The notes beneath the pieces were generated by a model. It worked only from the letters and a program-made list of their open reading frames with translations, did not search any database and was not told where the DNA came from. From assembly GCA_000470055.1 (NCBI GenBank), contig HG326877.1, positions 1,501,661 through 1,565,660 of the forward strand: DNA of 64,000 bases, read 5' to 3'. The position numbers and the translations under genes are program-made. Positions 1-9,381 of this stretch are shown one piece after another. Within the stretch, counting starts at the first letter, position 1; every line of letters begins with the position of its first letter. This DNA comes from Campylobacter coli 76339 (lineage in GTDB: Bacteria; Campylobacterota; Campylobacteria; Campylobacterales; Campylobacteraceae).

Positions 1-15
1 AGAACACAAATTTAA
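1..15 (+). CDS. fliE: FliE flagellar basal-body protein, last codons only
   Basis: The first 15 bases read Arg-Thr-Gln-Ile-stop. FliE proteins end in a short AYQEIxRxQI/V-type tail, and in C. jejuni fliE lies directly upstream of the penicillin-binding protein gene, so this is probably the last four codons of fliE. The call rests on four residues plus remembered synteny and is tentative. Confidence 0.4.
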   Translation, partial: RTQI

Positions 16-42
16 GCTATATGCAAGAGCATAAGAAAAATC

Positions 43-1827
43 GTGTTTCAAAAGTTGCCTTTGCTTACTGCATGGCTACTTTTTTTTATGATTATTTTTC
101 TTATCTCTACCTTTTTTCTTACCTCAAAACGCCATATTCCCAATACTGAAAAAGATCAATACTCCCTTGCTTTGCGTGGCAATATCATCACTAAAGATAA
201 TTTTACTATCACAAGTTCAAAGCAAATTTATCGTGCAGAAATTGATTTAAGAAGTATCAATAAAGATAAATTTGATTTATTTTTAAAACTTTTCCAAATA
301 TATAGTGGAATCAGCGACAGTGAAATTGCAGATATTAAAAAAAGAATTCAGAAGCAAAAAAAACGATCTTATCATTTCATACTTTCTAAAAATTTAGATT
401 CCAAACAAGCAAGTTATCTTAGAGATCTTGCAAAAAAACTTTACATACAGGGGTTTTTTAAGGCCTTTACCAATAACCTAGGAAAAGCTGAAACGAGAGG
501 CTTGAGCATCATAGAGCATGAAGAAGATAGAATTTATATGTCCAAAGATGCCTTAACTCCAGCTATAGGTTATACAAAAATGGTTTTAGATCCTCAAAGT
601 GGAATTTTAAAAAATGTTGGAGTAAAAGGGCTTGAAAAATACTACGATGCTTGTCTAAATCCGCTCCAAAATGAAAAAATTCAAGGTTTAAAAGACATAG
701 GTGGAAATATAATCTTAAATTTAAATTCATTACAACAAAAAAAGATTGATGGCTGTCTTTTATATCTTAACATATCTTTGAAACTTCAAAAAAGTATTGA
801 AAAAGCGATCGATGGAAGAAATGAGGATTTAAAAGCCAATGAAATTATAGTTGGGGTAATGGATAGCAAGACGGGTCAAATTTTAGCTCTTGCAAGCTCT
901 AGGCGTTACGATCCACAAAATCGTGGCAAGGATCTATCTGTTTTAAATGCAAGTGCTATAGAGTATGGGTACGAAGCAGGATCTGTTATCAAGCCTTTTA
1001 TTTTTACAACTGCTCTAAGGCTTGACAAACTCAAGACGGATGAAGTGATCAATACTTATGGTGGAGCTTATAAATTGGGTCGTTTTACCATTAGAGACGA
1101 TCATAAAATGGATCGAATGACTATGGAAGAAGTGATTAGATATTCTTCCAATATAGGGATGATACAAATTGCCAAAAGATTGAGCAATCTTGAAATCATT
1201 GCTGGGCTTAAAATTTTTAAATTTGGTGAAAAAAGTGGTATTGATTTGCCTTACGAACAAAAAGGAGAAATTCCTAATTCTAAGCGTTTAAGAGATATAG
1301 AAAAATCAGTATTAAGCTATGGATATGGCCTAAAAACAACCTTTATACAACTTCTTGCCGCCTACAATGTTTTTAACAATAATGGAGTTTATATAACTCC
1401 ACATTTGGCTGAAAAATTCTATCAAGACGGACGCTTTGTAAGTCTTGAAGAGGATATCAAAAAAGAAGTCATCTTAACTCCGCAAGCAGCACAAACCATG
1501 CAAAAAATTCTTATTGATGTTATAGAAAAAGGTACAGGAAAAAAAGCTATCACTCAAGGCATAATCGTAGGGGGTAAAACAGGAACTGCACGTATAGCAG
1601 AAAGACAAGGCTATACCTCTAATCGTTACAATGCTTCTTTTTTTGGTTTTGCCAACGATGCAAAACATAACTATACCATAGGAGTTTTAGTAAGAAATCC
1701 TACCAAACCCTATAGTTATTATGCTGCGCAAAGTGCTTTGCCTATGTTTAAAGATGTTGTAGATATTTTAATCAATGAAGATTTCCTAACCCCTATCATC
1801 ACAGAAAATAACCAAACTCTTAACTAA
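43..1827 (+). CDS. pbpB: Division-type penicillin-binding protein (FtsI/PBP2 family), N-terminus probably frameshifted
   Basis: Class B penicillin-binding protein, the transpeptidase that cross-links septal peptidoglycan, anchored by one N-terminal membrane helix with the catalytic domain in the periplasm. The motifs are visible: SVIK (catalytic Ser, about residue 316), SSN (about 370) and KTGTA (about 515). The open frame starts at a GTG (43) without a clear ribosome site and gives a hydrophobic start with no basic cytoplasmic tail. An ATG at 21, six bases after the fliE stop, starts a typical basic tail (MQEHKKNRVSKVAFAYC) in another frame and would join this frame at residue Met-Ile-Ile if the T8 run at 80-87 were T7. 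I infer that the native gene starts at 21 and that this copy has a +1 T, whether real, slippage-corrected or a sequencing error. The end overlaps the convergent next gene by 8 bases. Confidence 0.85.
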   Translation: MFQKLPLLTAWLLFFMIIFLISTFFLTSKRHIPNTEKDQYSLALRGNIITKDNFTITSSKQIYRAEIDLRSINKDKFDLFLKLFQIYSGISDSEIADIKKRIQKQKKRSYHFILSKNLDSKQASYLRDLAKKLYIQGFFKAFTNNLGKAETRGLSIIEHEEDRIYMSKDALTPAIGYTKMVLDPQSGILKNVGVKGLEKYYDACLNPLQNEKIQGLKDIGGNIILNLNSLQQKKIDGCLLYLNISLKLQKSIEKAIDGRNEDLKANEIIVGVMDSKTGQILALASSRRYDPQNRGKDLSVLNASAIEYGYEAGSVIKPFIFTTALRLDKLKTDEVINTYGGAYKLGRFTIRDDHKMDRMTMEEVIRYSSNIGMIQIAKRLSNLEIIAGLKIFKFGEKSGIDLPYEQKGEIPNSKRLRDIEKSVLSYGYGLKTTFIQLLAAYNVFNNNGVYITPHLAEKFYQDGRFVSLEEDIKKEVILTPQAAQTMQKILIDVIEKGTGKKAITQGIIVGGKTGTARIAERQGYTSNRYNASFFGFANDAKHNYTIGVLVRNPTKPYSYYAAQSALPMFKDVVDILINEDFLTPIITENNQTLN

Positions 1828-3601
1828 TATCATCCCAAAGTACCTTTTCTCTTGCAAAAATGATTTCAACAGCATCTATGAGATCTTTAGCAATCTTAGC
1901 AATAAAGCTTGTATCATTGATTATAGATATACCCTCTGCAGTAGTAATTTTTCTAACCAAAATAAGATGTTCGACATTATTAAGAGTTAAGCTATCAATT
2001 TCTTTTAAAATTTCCTTGCCTTTTTGAAGATTTTTAATAATTAAATACATTTTTTCATCATCAACAACCCTAAGTTCTTGAATACTTCTTAATAATTCTC
2101 CTAAATTAGATCTTATTTTATTGTATTCTAAAGCCAAATCTTTATTATTGCAATTAGAGTATTTTTTGATATTTTCTTGAACTAATTTTAGATTTTTAGT
2201 TGCCTCTGTAAGATTTTTAGCAGCGATTTTAAAAGTAAAAATTCTATGATTTTTAAGCTCATCATCTATATGAATTTGCGCTTTGGTTGAAAAATCAATA
2301 ATCGCTTCAAAAAGCACTTTGATTCTAGTTTGATACAAATAATCCAAATCCACATTTCTACTGAACCATTTTTTATTTTGTAAAATTTCTTCAAAACTTT
2401 TATTGCTTTGTATATCCTTACGACTTAAGCCTATAGCATGGGCGATAATCGCATACGCATTATCGTAAAGATGCTCGCTTTCTTTTCGTAGGGCTTCGAT
2501 AGCTGTATCACTAAATTTCAATAAGCTAGGATCAAGATATAAAGGTCGATCTTTGTTTTTATCCTTAGACGCTTTAACACTCTTGTTTAAAAAATTTACT
2601 AATTGCGGGATAAACAATACAAAGATAAGTATTCCCAAAAGATTAAAAAGAGTATGAAATAAAGCCATTTTCAAGGCTACATTTTCTATATTTAAAATTC
2701 CTGCTACTCTATTTAAAAAATCAATAAAATAAGGAAAAATAGCTATGATTATAATTGCGATAGTAAAATTAAAAATACAATTTGCAAAAGCAAGTTTCTT
2801 GCCTTCAACATTAGTGCTTAAAGAAGCCAGTACGGCTGTAACCACACCGCCTACACTAGTGCCTAAAGTTGCTGCTAAAGAATTTTCAAAACTGATTTGT
2901 CCCGCCAATAGGGCTGCGACTATAATGGCTATTGTCGCTGTGCTTGATTGAATAATACCCGTAAGCAAAGCTCCAAGTCCCACAAAAATCAATACCCCCT
3001 TAAAACCCGTAAAATCAAAATAAGATAAATCTATAGCATCTTGAAATTCATTAAAACCATTTTTTATATAATCTACTCCCAAAAAGAAAAAACCTATACC
3101 TATAAAAATATTCCCAAAACTTTTTATAATATTGTCTTTTTGAAAGAAAAACAAAACTCCAATCACAAGCAAAGGTATGGCTAAGATAGAAATATTAACC
3201 CTTGTAAGCCAAACAATCAACCATGAACTTGCAGTATTTCCTAAATTTGCACCAAAAATAATCCCCACACCAGCGACTAAGGATATAAGTCCTGCACTCA
3301 AAAAAGAAAGAGAAATGATCGAAACTAAAGTTGAAGATTGCATGATAAGAGTACTGATGGTGCCAAAAAGTATGCTTTTAAGTTTTGTATTTGTCGAGCG
3401 AGTAAGAATTTTTTCAAGCAAACCGCCACTAAAAGATTTAAATCCTAAGCTTAAATTTGTCATTCCTATAAGTAAAATGGCAATTCCAGCCAATAAATTA
3501 GCAAATTCGCTAAATCGAATCAAAGCAAAAATTAAAATTAAAGTAAAAATACTCCAAAAACTTATCTTAAGATATTTTAGAAAGCTTTTTTGCTCTTGCA
3601 C
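1820..3601 (-). CDS. Na/Pi-cotransporter family protein with PhoU-like C-terminal domain
   Basis: Membrane protein of the NptA/PF02690 family, which is known for sodium-dependent phosphate uptake or export. Two internally repeated transporter halves each carry the family's QSS signature (QSSTLVSI and QSSTATIAII), with about eight to nine hydrophobic segments in the first 350 residues. The last 230 residues are a charged helical region resembling PhoU, found in many bacterial members. I chose the GTG at 3601: AGAGG lies five bases upstream and it follows the preceding stop by one base. A TTG at 3622 would add seven residues but has no ribosome site. Last gene of the htpG operon. The substrate is inferred from family only. 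Confidence 0.8.
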   Translation of the reverse strand: MQEQKSFLKYLKISFWSIFTLILIFALIRFSEFANLLAGIAILLIGMTNLSLGFKSFSGGLLEKILTRSTNTKLKSILFGTISTLIMQSSTLVSIISLSFLSAGLISLVAGVGIIFGANLGNTASSWLIVWLTRVNISILAIPLLVIGVLFFFQKDNIIKSFGNIFIGIGFFFLGVDYIKNGFNEFQDAIDLSYFDFTGFKGVLIFVGLGALLTGIIQSSTATIAIIVAALLAGQISFENSLAATLGTSVGGVVTAVLASLSTNVEGKKLAFANCIFNFTIAIIIIAIFPYFIDFLNRVAGILNIENVALKMALFHTLFNLLGILIFVLFIPQLVNFLNKSVKASKDKNKDRPLYLDPSLLKFSDTAIEALRKESEHLYDNAYAIIAHAIGLSRKDIQSNKSFEEILQNKKWFSRNVDLDYLYQTRIKVLFEAIIDFSTKAQIHIDDELKNHRIFTFKIAAKNLTEATKNLKLVQENIKKYSNCNNKDLALEYNKIRSNLGELLRSIQELRVVDDEKMYLIIKNLQKGKEILKEIDSLTLNNVEHLILVRKITTAEGISIINDTSFIAKIAKDLIDAVEIIFAREKVLWDDIS

Positions 3602-3602
3602 T

Positions 3603-4037
3603 TTAGCCTCTAAGCTTTTCAAATTCGTTCATTAATTTTTCTCTTAAATTTTCAGCCTCTTCTTCGCCATTTTCCAAATACTCAAGCAATAAATTTTCAA
3701 GCTCTTTCAAGAAATCAAAAAGTTCACTTTGCCATACACTGTCGCTTTTATTGCTTAAATTCATCGTCTGTATAAAGGTAAGCTCTCTGCTTAAATCTCC
3801 TAATTTTTCCAATAATTCATCTTTTTTATCTTGAACTTTTAAAGCAAAGGTATCATTTTGAACCTTGTCTTTAAATTCTCTGATTTTTTCATCGATAATA
3901 TCGCAAAATTTAGGATAAATATCTGATTTTATAGGCTCAAGCAAGGCTTTTTCATCTATATTTAAAGTAAGTTTTTTAAGAGCAAAATAAAGAAGCAAAA
4001 AGGATAATGCTGCTATTAACAAATAAAGCCCTATCAT
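3603..4037 (-). CDS. Small membrane-anchored helical protein of unknown function
   Basis: 144 residues: one N-terminal membrane helix (about residues 2-22, Leu/Ile-rich, followed by Lys-Lys) and then a long charged, Lys/Glu-rich region with heptad-like leucines that should form coiled coil. It looks like a bitopic inner-membrane protein with most of its mass in the cytoplasm. I do not recognise a family. Its ATG overlaps the rhodanese stop (ATGA), so the two are probably translationally coupled, and the downstream transporter gene begins one base after its stop. Confidence 0.7.
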   Translation of the reverse strand: MIGLYLLIAALSFLLLYFALKKLTLNIDEKALLEPIKSDIYPKFCDIIDEKIREFKDKVQNDTFALKVQDKKDELLEKLGDLSRELTFIQTMNLSNKSDSVWQSELFDFLKELENLLLEYLENGEEEAENLREKLMNEFEKLRG

Positions 4038-4354
4038 GCCAAACCTTTAAATGCTGACATTCCACCATCTAAATTTACGCTTTCTAGACCGAGTTCATTT
4101 TGAATCCAATTTGCAGCTATCATACTTCTATGACCCCCGCGGCAAACAAAAGCAAGCTTTTTGTTTTCATTTCTTTTTGCTTGAAATTCTTCTAAAAAAT
4201 TAGCATTTAAAAGTCCGTGATTATCATATAAAGCTACACATTCGGCTTGGGGTAAAATACCCTCTTCCCACTCAGCCGGAGAGCGAACATCAAAAACTTG
4301 ATATTCGCTTAAATCCTGCTTCGTCCAAACGCTTGCCGGAAGACTTGTGATCAT
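4034..4354 (-). CDS. Single-domain rhodanese-like sulfurtransferase
   Basis: 106 residues, one rhodanese domain. [13 protein letters not shown] near residue 20 is the conserved entry motif, and the active-site loop CRGGHRS (Cys about 70) supplies the cysteine that carries persulfide sulfur. No signal peptide is visible, so it should be cytoplasmic, similar to GlpE/PspE-size proteins. Start ATG overlaps the htpG stop (ATGA) and its stop overlaps the next start, giving tight coupling in the htpG operon. The physiological sulfur donor and acceptor cannot be told from the sequence. Confidence 0.85.
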   Translation of the reverse strand: MITSLPASVWTKQDLSEYQVFDVRSPAEWEEGILPQAECVALYDNHGLLNANFLEEFQAKRNENKKLAFVCRGGHRSMIAANWIQNELGLESVNLDGGMSAFKGLA

Positions 4355-6180
4355 GAAAAAGCCTTGGTGATGATTTTTGTAAGACTTGCATTAAATTCAG
4401 CTGGATTATCCACGCCCATACCTTCGCTTAGTTTTGCCATGTTTAAAACCAAGGTTGCTATATCAGCACTGAAAGTTTCATTATTTTTAAGACCTGTAAA
4501 AATCGCGTGTTTTGGATTAATTTCCAAAATAGGTTTAAAGTTTTGCTCTTGCCCCATTTGTTTTAACAGTTGTTGCATTGCGAAATCGGGTTTATTTTTA
4601 TCATAAACAATACAACTTGGACTATCTTTTAAGCGACTTGTCAATCTCACATCTTCAACTTGATCTTTTAAAAGTTCTTTAAATTTAGCCACCAATGGAG
4701 CAAATTCATTTTTTTCTTCATCGCTTAATTCATTTTTGTCTTCAACTTGGTTAATAGCTACAAATTTCAAGCCCTCATACTCTCCAAGCATAGGAGTAAC
4801 CAAAGAATCAATCTCATCATCCATGAGTAATACTTCTATATTTTTTTGCTTATACTCTTCAAGCAAAGGCGAATTTCTAAGTAAACTTTCATTGTTTCCA
4901 GTGATGTAAAAAATTTCTTTTTGCTCACTTTGTATTTCATTTTTATATTCTTCTAAAGAGCGTAAACTTTCACCTTTAGTGCTTTTATAAAGCATGAGTT
5001 TTAAAAGACTGTCTTTTTCGCCACCAAAACCATAAAGTCCTTCTTTTAACACCTTGCCAAAATTCTTAAAAAAGCTTAAATATTTTTCTTTATCTTTATT
5101 TTTAAGTTTTTCAAGTTCACCAAGTATTTTTTTAACACTGGCCTCTTTTACGCCTTTTAAAATTTGATTTTCTTGTAAAATTTCACGGCTTACATTAAGT
5201 GGCAAATCCTCTACATCGATGATCCCGCGTACAAAACGCAAATAAGTCGGCAAAAGTTCCTTATCGTCATCACTGATAAATACACGCTTTATATAAAGTT
5301 TTAATCCGCTTTGATAGTCCACGCGATAAAGATCAAAAGGCGCGTTTTGTGGGATAAAAAATAAAGAATTGTATTCTAATTTTCCTTCACTTTTAGTGTG
5401 AAGGTAAAGTAAAGGTTTGTTAGAATCATGAAAATTTTGCTCATAAAATCTTTCATAATCTTCTGCTTTAAGGCTTGATTTTTGCATTCTCCATAGAGCA
5501 TTAGCTTTGTTAATTTGAGAAATTTTAAGTTCAGTTTTTCCTTCTTCTTCACCCTCTTTAGCAGGGATAAATTCCTCTTTTTCCATAAAAATTGGAAATT
5601 GAATATGATTTGAATATTTTTCTATAATACTTTCAATTTTATAAGAATTTGCAAATTCATCATCTTTTAAATATAAAGTAATACTTGTCCCTTGCTCTTC
5701 CTTAGTTGCATCCTCAATCTCATAGCCATTTGCATCAGAAATCCAAAGATAAGCTTTATCATCCAAAGCTTTTTTACTTAAAACTTCGATTTTGCTAGCC
5801 ACCATAAATGCAGAATAAAAACCTACACCAAATTGTCCTATAAGTTGAGAATCTTTTTTTGCATCACCGCTTAAATTCTCCAAAAAGCTTTTTGTACCGC
5901 TTTTTGCTATGGTTCCAAGATTGTTAATGAGATCATCTTTATCCATACCTATACCATTATCACTAATAGTAAGGGTTTTCTTATCTTTATCGATTTTAAT
6001 ATCTATTCTAGGTTCAAATTTTAAACTTTTATATTTATCATCACTCACGCTTAAAAAATTAAGTTTATCTAAAGCATCGCTTGAATTTGATACAAGTTCT
6101 CTTAAAAATATTTCCTTGTTTGAATATAAGGAATGAATCATTAATTGTAAAAGTTGATTTACTTCAGTTTGAAACTGCAT
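4351..6180 (-). CDS. htpG: HtpG, bacterial Hsp90 chaperone
   Basis: Dimeric ATP-dependent cytosolic chaperone of about 608 residues, the usual length for HtpG. The GHKL ATPase motifs are intact near the N-terminus: [10 protein letters not shown] (Asn and Asp of the nucleotide site), DNGIGM and [11 protein letters not shown]. The middle domain contains the conserved [17 protein letters not shown] region with the catalytic Arg, and the C-terminal dimerisation domain is complete. A GGAG ribosome site precedes the ATG. It is first in an operon with the rhodanese, small membrane protein and Na/Pi-like gene. A likely sigma-70 -10 element (TAAAAT) lies at 6211-6216; no HrcA/HspR-type inverted repeat is evident there. 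Confidence 0.97.
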   Translation of the reverse strand: MQFQTEVNQLLQLMIHSLYSNKEIFLRELVSNSSDALDKLNFLSVSDDKYKSLKFEPRIDIKIDKDKKTLTISDNGIGMDKDDLINNLGTIAKSGTKSFLENLSGDAKKDSQLIGQFGVGFYSAFMVASKIEVLSKKALDDKAYLWISDANGYEIEDATKEEQGTSITLYLKDDEFANSYKIESIIEKYSNHIQFPIFMEKEEFIPAKEGEEEGKTELKISQINKANALWRMQKSSLKAEDYERFYEQNFHDSNKPLLYLHTKSEGKLEYNSLFFIPQNAPFDLYRVDYQSGLKLYIKRVFISDDDKELLPTYLRFVRGIIDVEDLPLNVSREILQENQILKGVKEASVKKILGELEKLKNKDKEKYLSFFKNFGKVLKEGLYGFGGEKDSLLKLMLYKSTKGESLRSLEEYKNEIQSEQKEIFYITGNNESLLRNSPLLEEYKQKNIEVLLMDDEIDSLVTPMLGEYEGLKFVAINQVEDKNELSDEEKNEFAPLVAKFKELLKDQVEDVRLTSRLKDSPSCIVYDKNKPDFAMQQLLKQMGQEQNFKPILEINPKHAIFTGLKNNETFSADIATLVLNMAKLSEGMGVDNPAEFNASLTKIITKAFS

Positions 6181-6210
6181 TTTTTCTCCTTTATAAATTT
6201 TGAAACAGAT

Positions 6211-6216
6211 ATTTTA
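6211..6216 (-). promoter_or_regulatory. Putative -10 element for htpG
   Basis: TAAAAT on the minus strand in the 72-base gap between crcB and htpG, 31 bases before the htpG ATG and preceded by T-rich DNA. Campylobacter vegetative promoters rely on the -10 and lack a strong -35, which fits. Not experimentally supported here. Confidence 0.4.
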
Positions 6217-6252
6217 GCAAAAAATACAAATTCTAGGGTAAATTTAAAAAGT

Positions 6253-6621
6253 TTACTTAAAAATTATAAAACCAAGCCAAACTGCTATAAGACAAAGGAT
6301 TATATTTAATAAAATGTTTAAAGCAAAATTAAGATAATTTCCGCTTTGTAGAAGCAGTAAATTTTCATAAGAAAAAGTAGAAAAAGTCGTAAAAGCCCCT
6401 AAAAATCCTGTACTTACAAAGCTTTTAATCACAGGAGATAAGCCCTTATGATGTGCATAAGAAAACAAAAGTCCTAGCATAAAAGATCCTAAGACATTAA
6501 CAAAAAGAGTGCCAAAACTTATAGAATGAGGTAAAATTTTATTTATCAAATTGATAGAAAGCATTCTTAAAACTGCCCCTATAAAACCCCCAAGGCCAAC
6601 AACTAAAACAGTATTTAGCAA
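6253..6621 (-). CDS. crcB: Fluoride-specific channel CrcB/FluC
   Basis: 122-residue integral membrane protein with four hydrophobic helices. It has the Fluc hallmarks: GGFIGAVLRM at the start, FVNVLGSF in helix 2 (pore Asn) and GFLGAFTTFSTF in helix 3 (pore Phe residues and the Na+ site break). Fluc channels form dual-topology dimers that expel fluoride. Its start overlaps the plsC end by seven bases. I see no fluoride riboswitch upstream, since it is embedded behind plsC. High confidence from motif spacing and length. Confidence 0.93.
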   Translation of the reverse strand: MLNTVLVVGLGGFIGAVLRMLSINLINKILPHSISFGTLFVNVLGSFMLGLLFSYAHHKGLSPVIKSFVSTGFLGAFTTFSTFSYENLLLLQSGNYLNFALNILLNIILCLIAVWLGFIIFK

Positions 6622-7316
6622 AGTTTAGCTCTTTCTTGATCTAGTAATTCTTGCATTTTTTTTCTAGTATTTTCAAGCCATTTATCATCACTCGTGTCCA
6701 CTAAATCCATGCAGATGATTTTTAGCACTCCAGAACTAGCACTAAAGCTTTTAGTATCTAAAATTTTTGCAGAATCGACAATTAAAATAGGCTGCACCTT
6801 TAAATCAAGCTTATCGCTTAAAATTTTAGCACCACTTTGAAATTTAAGTAATTTTTCGTTTCTAGAACGCGTTCCTTCGGGAAAAATCGCCAAAACCCTA
6901 TCTTCACTCAGTCTTTGTTTAGCCTCTTTTAAAACACGCACCAAATCGCGTGGATTTTTTCTGTCTATACAAAGAAGTTTAGGTTTTTTAATAGCAATTT
7001 TAAAAAGGGGAATTTCACCTAATTCTTTTTTAGCAATCCAGCATAAATTTTTAGGATACAAATCCTCTAAAGCTATAATATCTAAAGTGCTTTGATGATT
7101 CATTAAAATCATATTTGCCTTAAGATCAAATTCCCCTATGACTTCATATTTGCAAAAAAGAATATTTTTTTGGAATCTAGCCCAAGATTTTCGAATTTTC
7201 CAAAGAATATCTTGAGATTTTATAAAGCAAAAGCATAACACAACAAAAGCTACACTTACGATAAAAAAGAACCAAAAATATAAAGCTTTAATTTTTTTGT
7301 AAATCACTACTTTCAA
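6615..7316 (-). CDS. plsC: 1-acyl-sn-glycerol-3-phosphate acyltransferase
   Basis: PlsC converts lysophosphatidate to phosphatidate in phospholipid synthesis at the inner membrane. An N-terminal hydrophobic helix (about residues 10-30) is followed by the catalytic NHQSTLD (the HX4D motif, about residue 73), KKELGEIPLF and FPEGTRSR (substrate-binding EGTRS block). Length (about 230) is normal. The longest frame starts at a TTG (7316); a GTG nine bases further in is equally possible, as neither has a strong ribosome site. Overlaps the gene upstream by about 29 bases. Confidence 0.9.
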   Translation of the reverse strand: MKVVIYKKIKALYFWFFFIVSVAFVVLCFCFIKSQDILWKIRKSWARFQKNILFCKYEVIGEFDLKANMILMNHQSTLDIIALEDLYPKNLCWIAKKELGEIPLFKIAIKKPKLLCIDRKNPRDLVRVLKEAKQRLSEDRVLAIFPEGTRSRNEKLLKFQSGAKILSDKLDLKVQPILIVDSAKILDTKSFSASSGVLKIICMDLVDTSDDKWLENTRKKMQELLDQERAKLC

Positions 7317-8487
7317 CCCATCCTATTTTGCCATCTTGAAAAAGGACTTTGACATAATGAAGTCTTTTACCCAACACCTCAACTTTTTCATTAGAATTTG
7401 CCGTATAAAAATAAGTCGATGGTTCAGTAGGTAAAATTTTTGCTCTAGAACCTGCTTTTAAAATCGCATTTTCTGTGTTAGTATCCACAAGAAAACTGAG
7501 TATAAAACACAAAAGTGCTCCCGCTAAAATAAAATAATTTTTCTTCCAAACAAACCATAACGCCAAAATAAGAGTTAAAATCCAAAGAGCGTATTGTTTA
7601 TAAATATTAAAATCTCTATTTGTAGGATTTAAATCGCTTTGAGTACTTACTTCATCATCACTGATTTTGAGTTTAAAGTTCATATTTTCCATTTTTTTGG
7701 TATCTTTATTGAAGTAAGAAAATTCAAAATCCGTTTTAGTCGATGGAAAAATAGCATAATAAAAAGCATTAGAAGAATTAAAATCACCCTTTAAATTCTC
7801 AATACCCTGCTTCTCAATCCCATTTATAAAAAAACTCTTAAGATTTGTATTTGTGGCGCTTAATTCGATCATTGTAATGATATTTGAATCATCAAAATAA
7901 CTGGTTTTGATTTTTTTAACTTCCAAAGAACTTGCCACAAGATGTGAAAAGTTTTTATTATTAGGCGTATTTTCAAACTGTATAGCGCCTATCTTAATAC
8001 TAGCAGTTTGAAAAACTTTTCCATTTCTTAAAAGACTGACTGAAATTTGTTCCAAATTTGCATTTGAAGTTTTGGCCTCAAACCACAAAATAGCTCTATA
8101 ATCACCTTTGTTATATTCCCATTTTAAATCAGGATTTAAAAAAACCAAATCCTTGCTTTTTTGCAAAGTGATATTAAAGTCAAAATTTGTATTTTCTGTA
8201 GTTTTAGCATGAAGTATTATGGGAAAGGCCTCCCCAACATATACTTTGCTAAGATAATCATCTGTTGTAAGAACTAAAGAACTTTGAGGTATAAAAGGAT
8301 CGTATATATTGCTATCAAAATCAGAATTTTCATCGCTTGGAGCAATATTTTGATAAATTTGTTGTTCTTCTTTTGGAAGTTTTTGCAGCTCCTTTTGCAT
8401 GTTTTCATCTTGACCGCTAAAAACGGAGATTTCACTTTGAGCAAAAAGACTCAAGCAAGCAAAAACTAGAAAAAGTATTATTCTCAC
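7288..8487 (-). CDS. Exported membrane protein, BatD-like with C-terminal SH3-like domain
   Basis: 399 residues. A signal peptide (about residues 1-16, ending FAQ) is followed by a beta-rich periplasmic region (50-270) resembling BatD/oxygen-tolerance proteins, two adjacent hydrophobic segments (about 297-312 and 317-334) and a C-terminal domain of about 60 residues with the spacing of a bacterial SH3 fold (VKVLFQDGKIGWVESSDL). Homologues in epsilonproteobacteria are annotated only as hypothetical. Start overlaps the purQ stop (ATGA). The role is unknown; the SH3-like end could bind cell-wall peptides, but that is inference. Confidence 0.7.
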   Translation of the reverse strand: MRIILFLVFACLSLFAQSEISVFSGQDENMQKELQKLPKEEQQIYQNIAPSDENSDFDSNIYDPFIPQSSLVLTTDDYLSKVYVGEAFPIILHAKTTENTNFDFNITLQKSKDLVFLNPDLKWEYNKGDYRAILWFEAKTSNANLEQISVSLLRNGKVFQTASIKIGAIQFENTPNNKNFSHLVASSLEVKKIKTSYFDDSNIITMIELSATNTNLKSFFINGIEKQGIENLKGDFNSSNAFYYAIFPSTKTDFEFSYFNKDTKKMENMNFKLKISDDEVSTQSDLNPTNRDFNIYKQYALWILTLILALWFVWKKNYFILAGALLCFILSFLVDTNTENAILKAGSRAKILPTEPSTYFYTANSNEKVEVLGKRLHYVKVLFQDGKIGWVESSDLQKN

Positions 8488-9131
8488 ATAAAACCTTCGA
8501 GCATTCTTAAGCCTATATCATTACCTAAGATTTTATCACAAGCGCGCTCTGGATGAGGCATAAGGCCAAATATTTTTTTATTCTCATCGCAAATTCCTGC
8601 GATATCCATCACAGAACCATTAGGATTTGGCTCGTATTTTAAAAGGATTAAATCTTTATCTTGCATTTTTTTCAAGGTAGCTTCATCTGCATAATAATTT
8701 CCTTCGCCATGAGCAATAGGAAGATTGATAATTTCATCTTTTTTAAAATTCTTTAAAAAAGCATTATCATTTGAAACAACTCTTAGATTTTGATTTTTAG
8801 AAATAAAGCTTAAATTATTATTATGCTTCATAGCACCTTCTAAAAGTCCACTTTCAAGCAAAATTTGAAAACCATTACAAATTCCTAAAATATATCCACC
8901 TCTTTTTGCATGCGCAATAACCCCTTGCATAGCAGGTGCGATTTTAGCAATTGCTGCACATCTTAGATAATCTCCATAAGAAAATCCTCCAGGCAAAACC
9001 ACTAAATCTGCATTGATTTCTTTTTCTTCATGCCAAATGACTTGTGCTTTTACGCCGATTTTTTCAAAAGCATACTGGGTATCAAATTCACAGTTTGTTC
9101 CAGGAAATCTAATAATAGCAACTTTCATCAT
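8484..9131 (-). CDS. purQ: Phosphoribosylformylglycinamidine synthase, glutaminase subunit PurQ
   Basis: Class I glutamine amidotransferase subunit that supplies ammonia to PurL for FGAM formation in purine synthesis. The nucleophile motif GICNGFQ (Cys about 84) and the His/Glu pair in MPHPERA near the C-terminus are intact. 215 residues, normal for the stand-alone PurQ of the three-component PurLQS enzyme. Starts with two consecutive ATGs; the first overlaps the purS stop. PurL itself is not in this window. Confidence 0.97.
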   Translation of the reverse strand: MMKVAIIRFPGTNCEFDTQYAFEKIGVKAQVIWHEEKEINADLVVLPGGFSYGDYLRCAAIAKIAPAMQGVIAHAKRGGYILGICNGFQILLESGLLEGAMKHNNNLSFISKNQNLRVVSNDNAFLKNFKKDEIINLPIAHGEGNYYADEATLKKMQDKDLILLKYEPNPNGSVMDIAGICDENKKIFGLMPHPERACDKILGNDIGLRMLEGFM

Positions 9132-9373
9132 TTCTCACTTACAATAAGCTCATAATCTTCAATCACACTATTTACCAAAAGCTCTTCGCACATATTTTTT
9201 ACGCGTTCTTTTGCTTTTTGCTCATCATTCCCATCTAAATCAAGTATGATTTGTTTAGCTACTCTTGCTTCTTTTACCTCGTTAAAATTTAAAGAATGTA
9301 AAGCCTTTTCTATAGCCTTTCCTTGAGGATCTAAAACACCATTTTTTAAAAAAACATTGACAACTATTTTCAT
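9128..9373 (-). CDS. purS: Phosphoribosylformylglycinamidine synthase subunit PurS
   Basis: 81-residue structural subunit that bridges PurL and PurQ in the small-type FGAM synthase. The N-terminal VNVFLKNGVLDPQGKAIEKAL matches the family pattern (V..K.gVLDPqG.ai..aL). It lies between purC and purQ, eight bases after purC and overlapping purQ, so the three are one transcript. Confidence 0.96.
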   Translation of the reverse strand: MKIVVNVFLKNGVLDPQGKAIEKALHSLNFNEVKEARVAKQIILDLDGNDEQKAKERVKNMCEELLVNSVIEDYELIVSEK

Positions 9374-9381
9374 CGTATTCC

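Noticed and set aside
1015-1260. Opposite-strand frames inside pbpB
   Set aside because: Shadow of a conserved coding gene with no ribosome site or recognisable protein.
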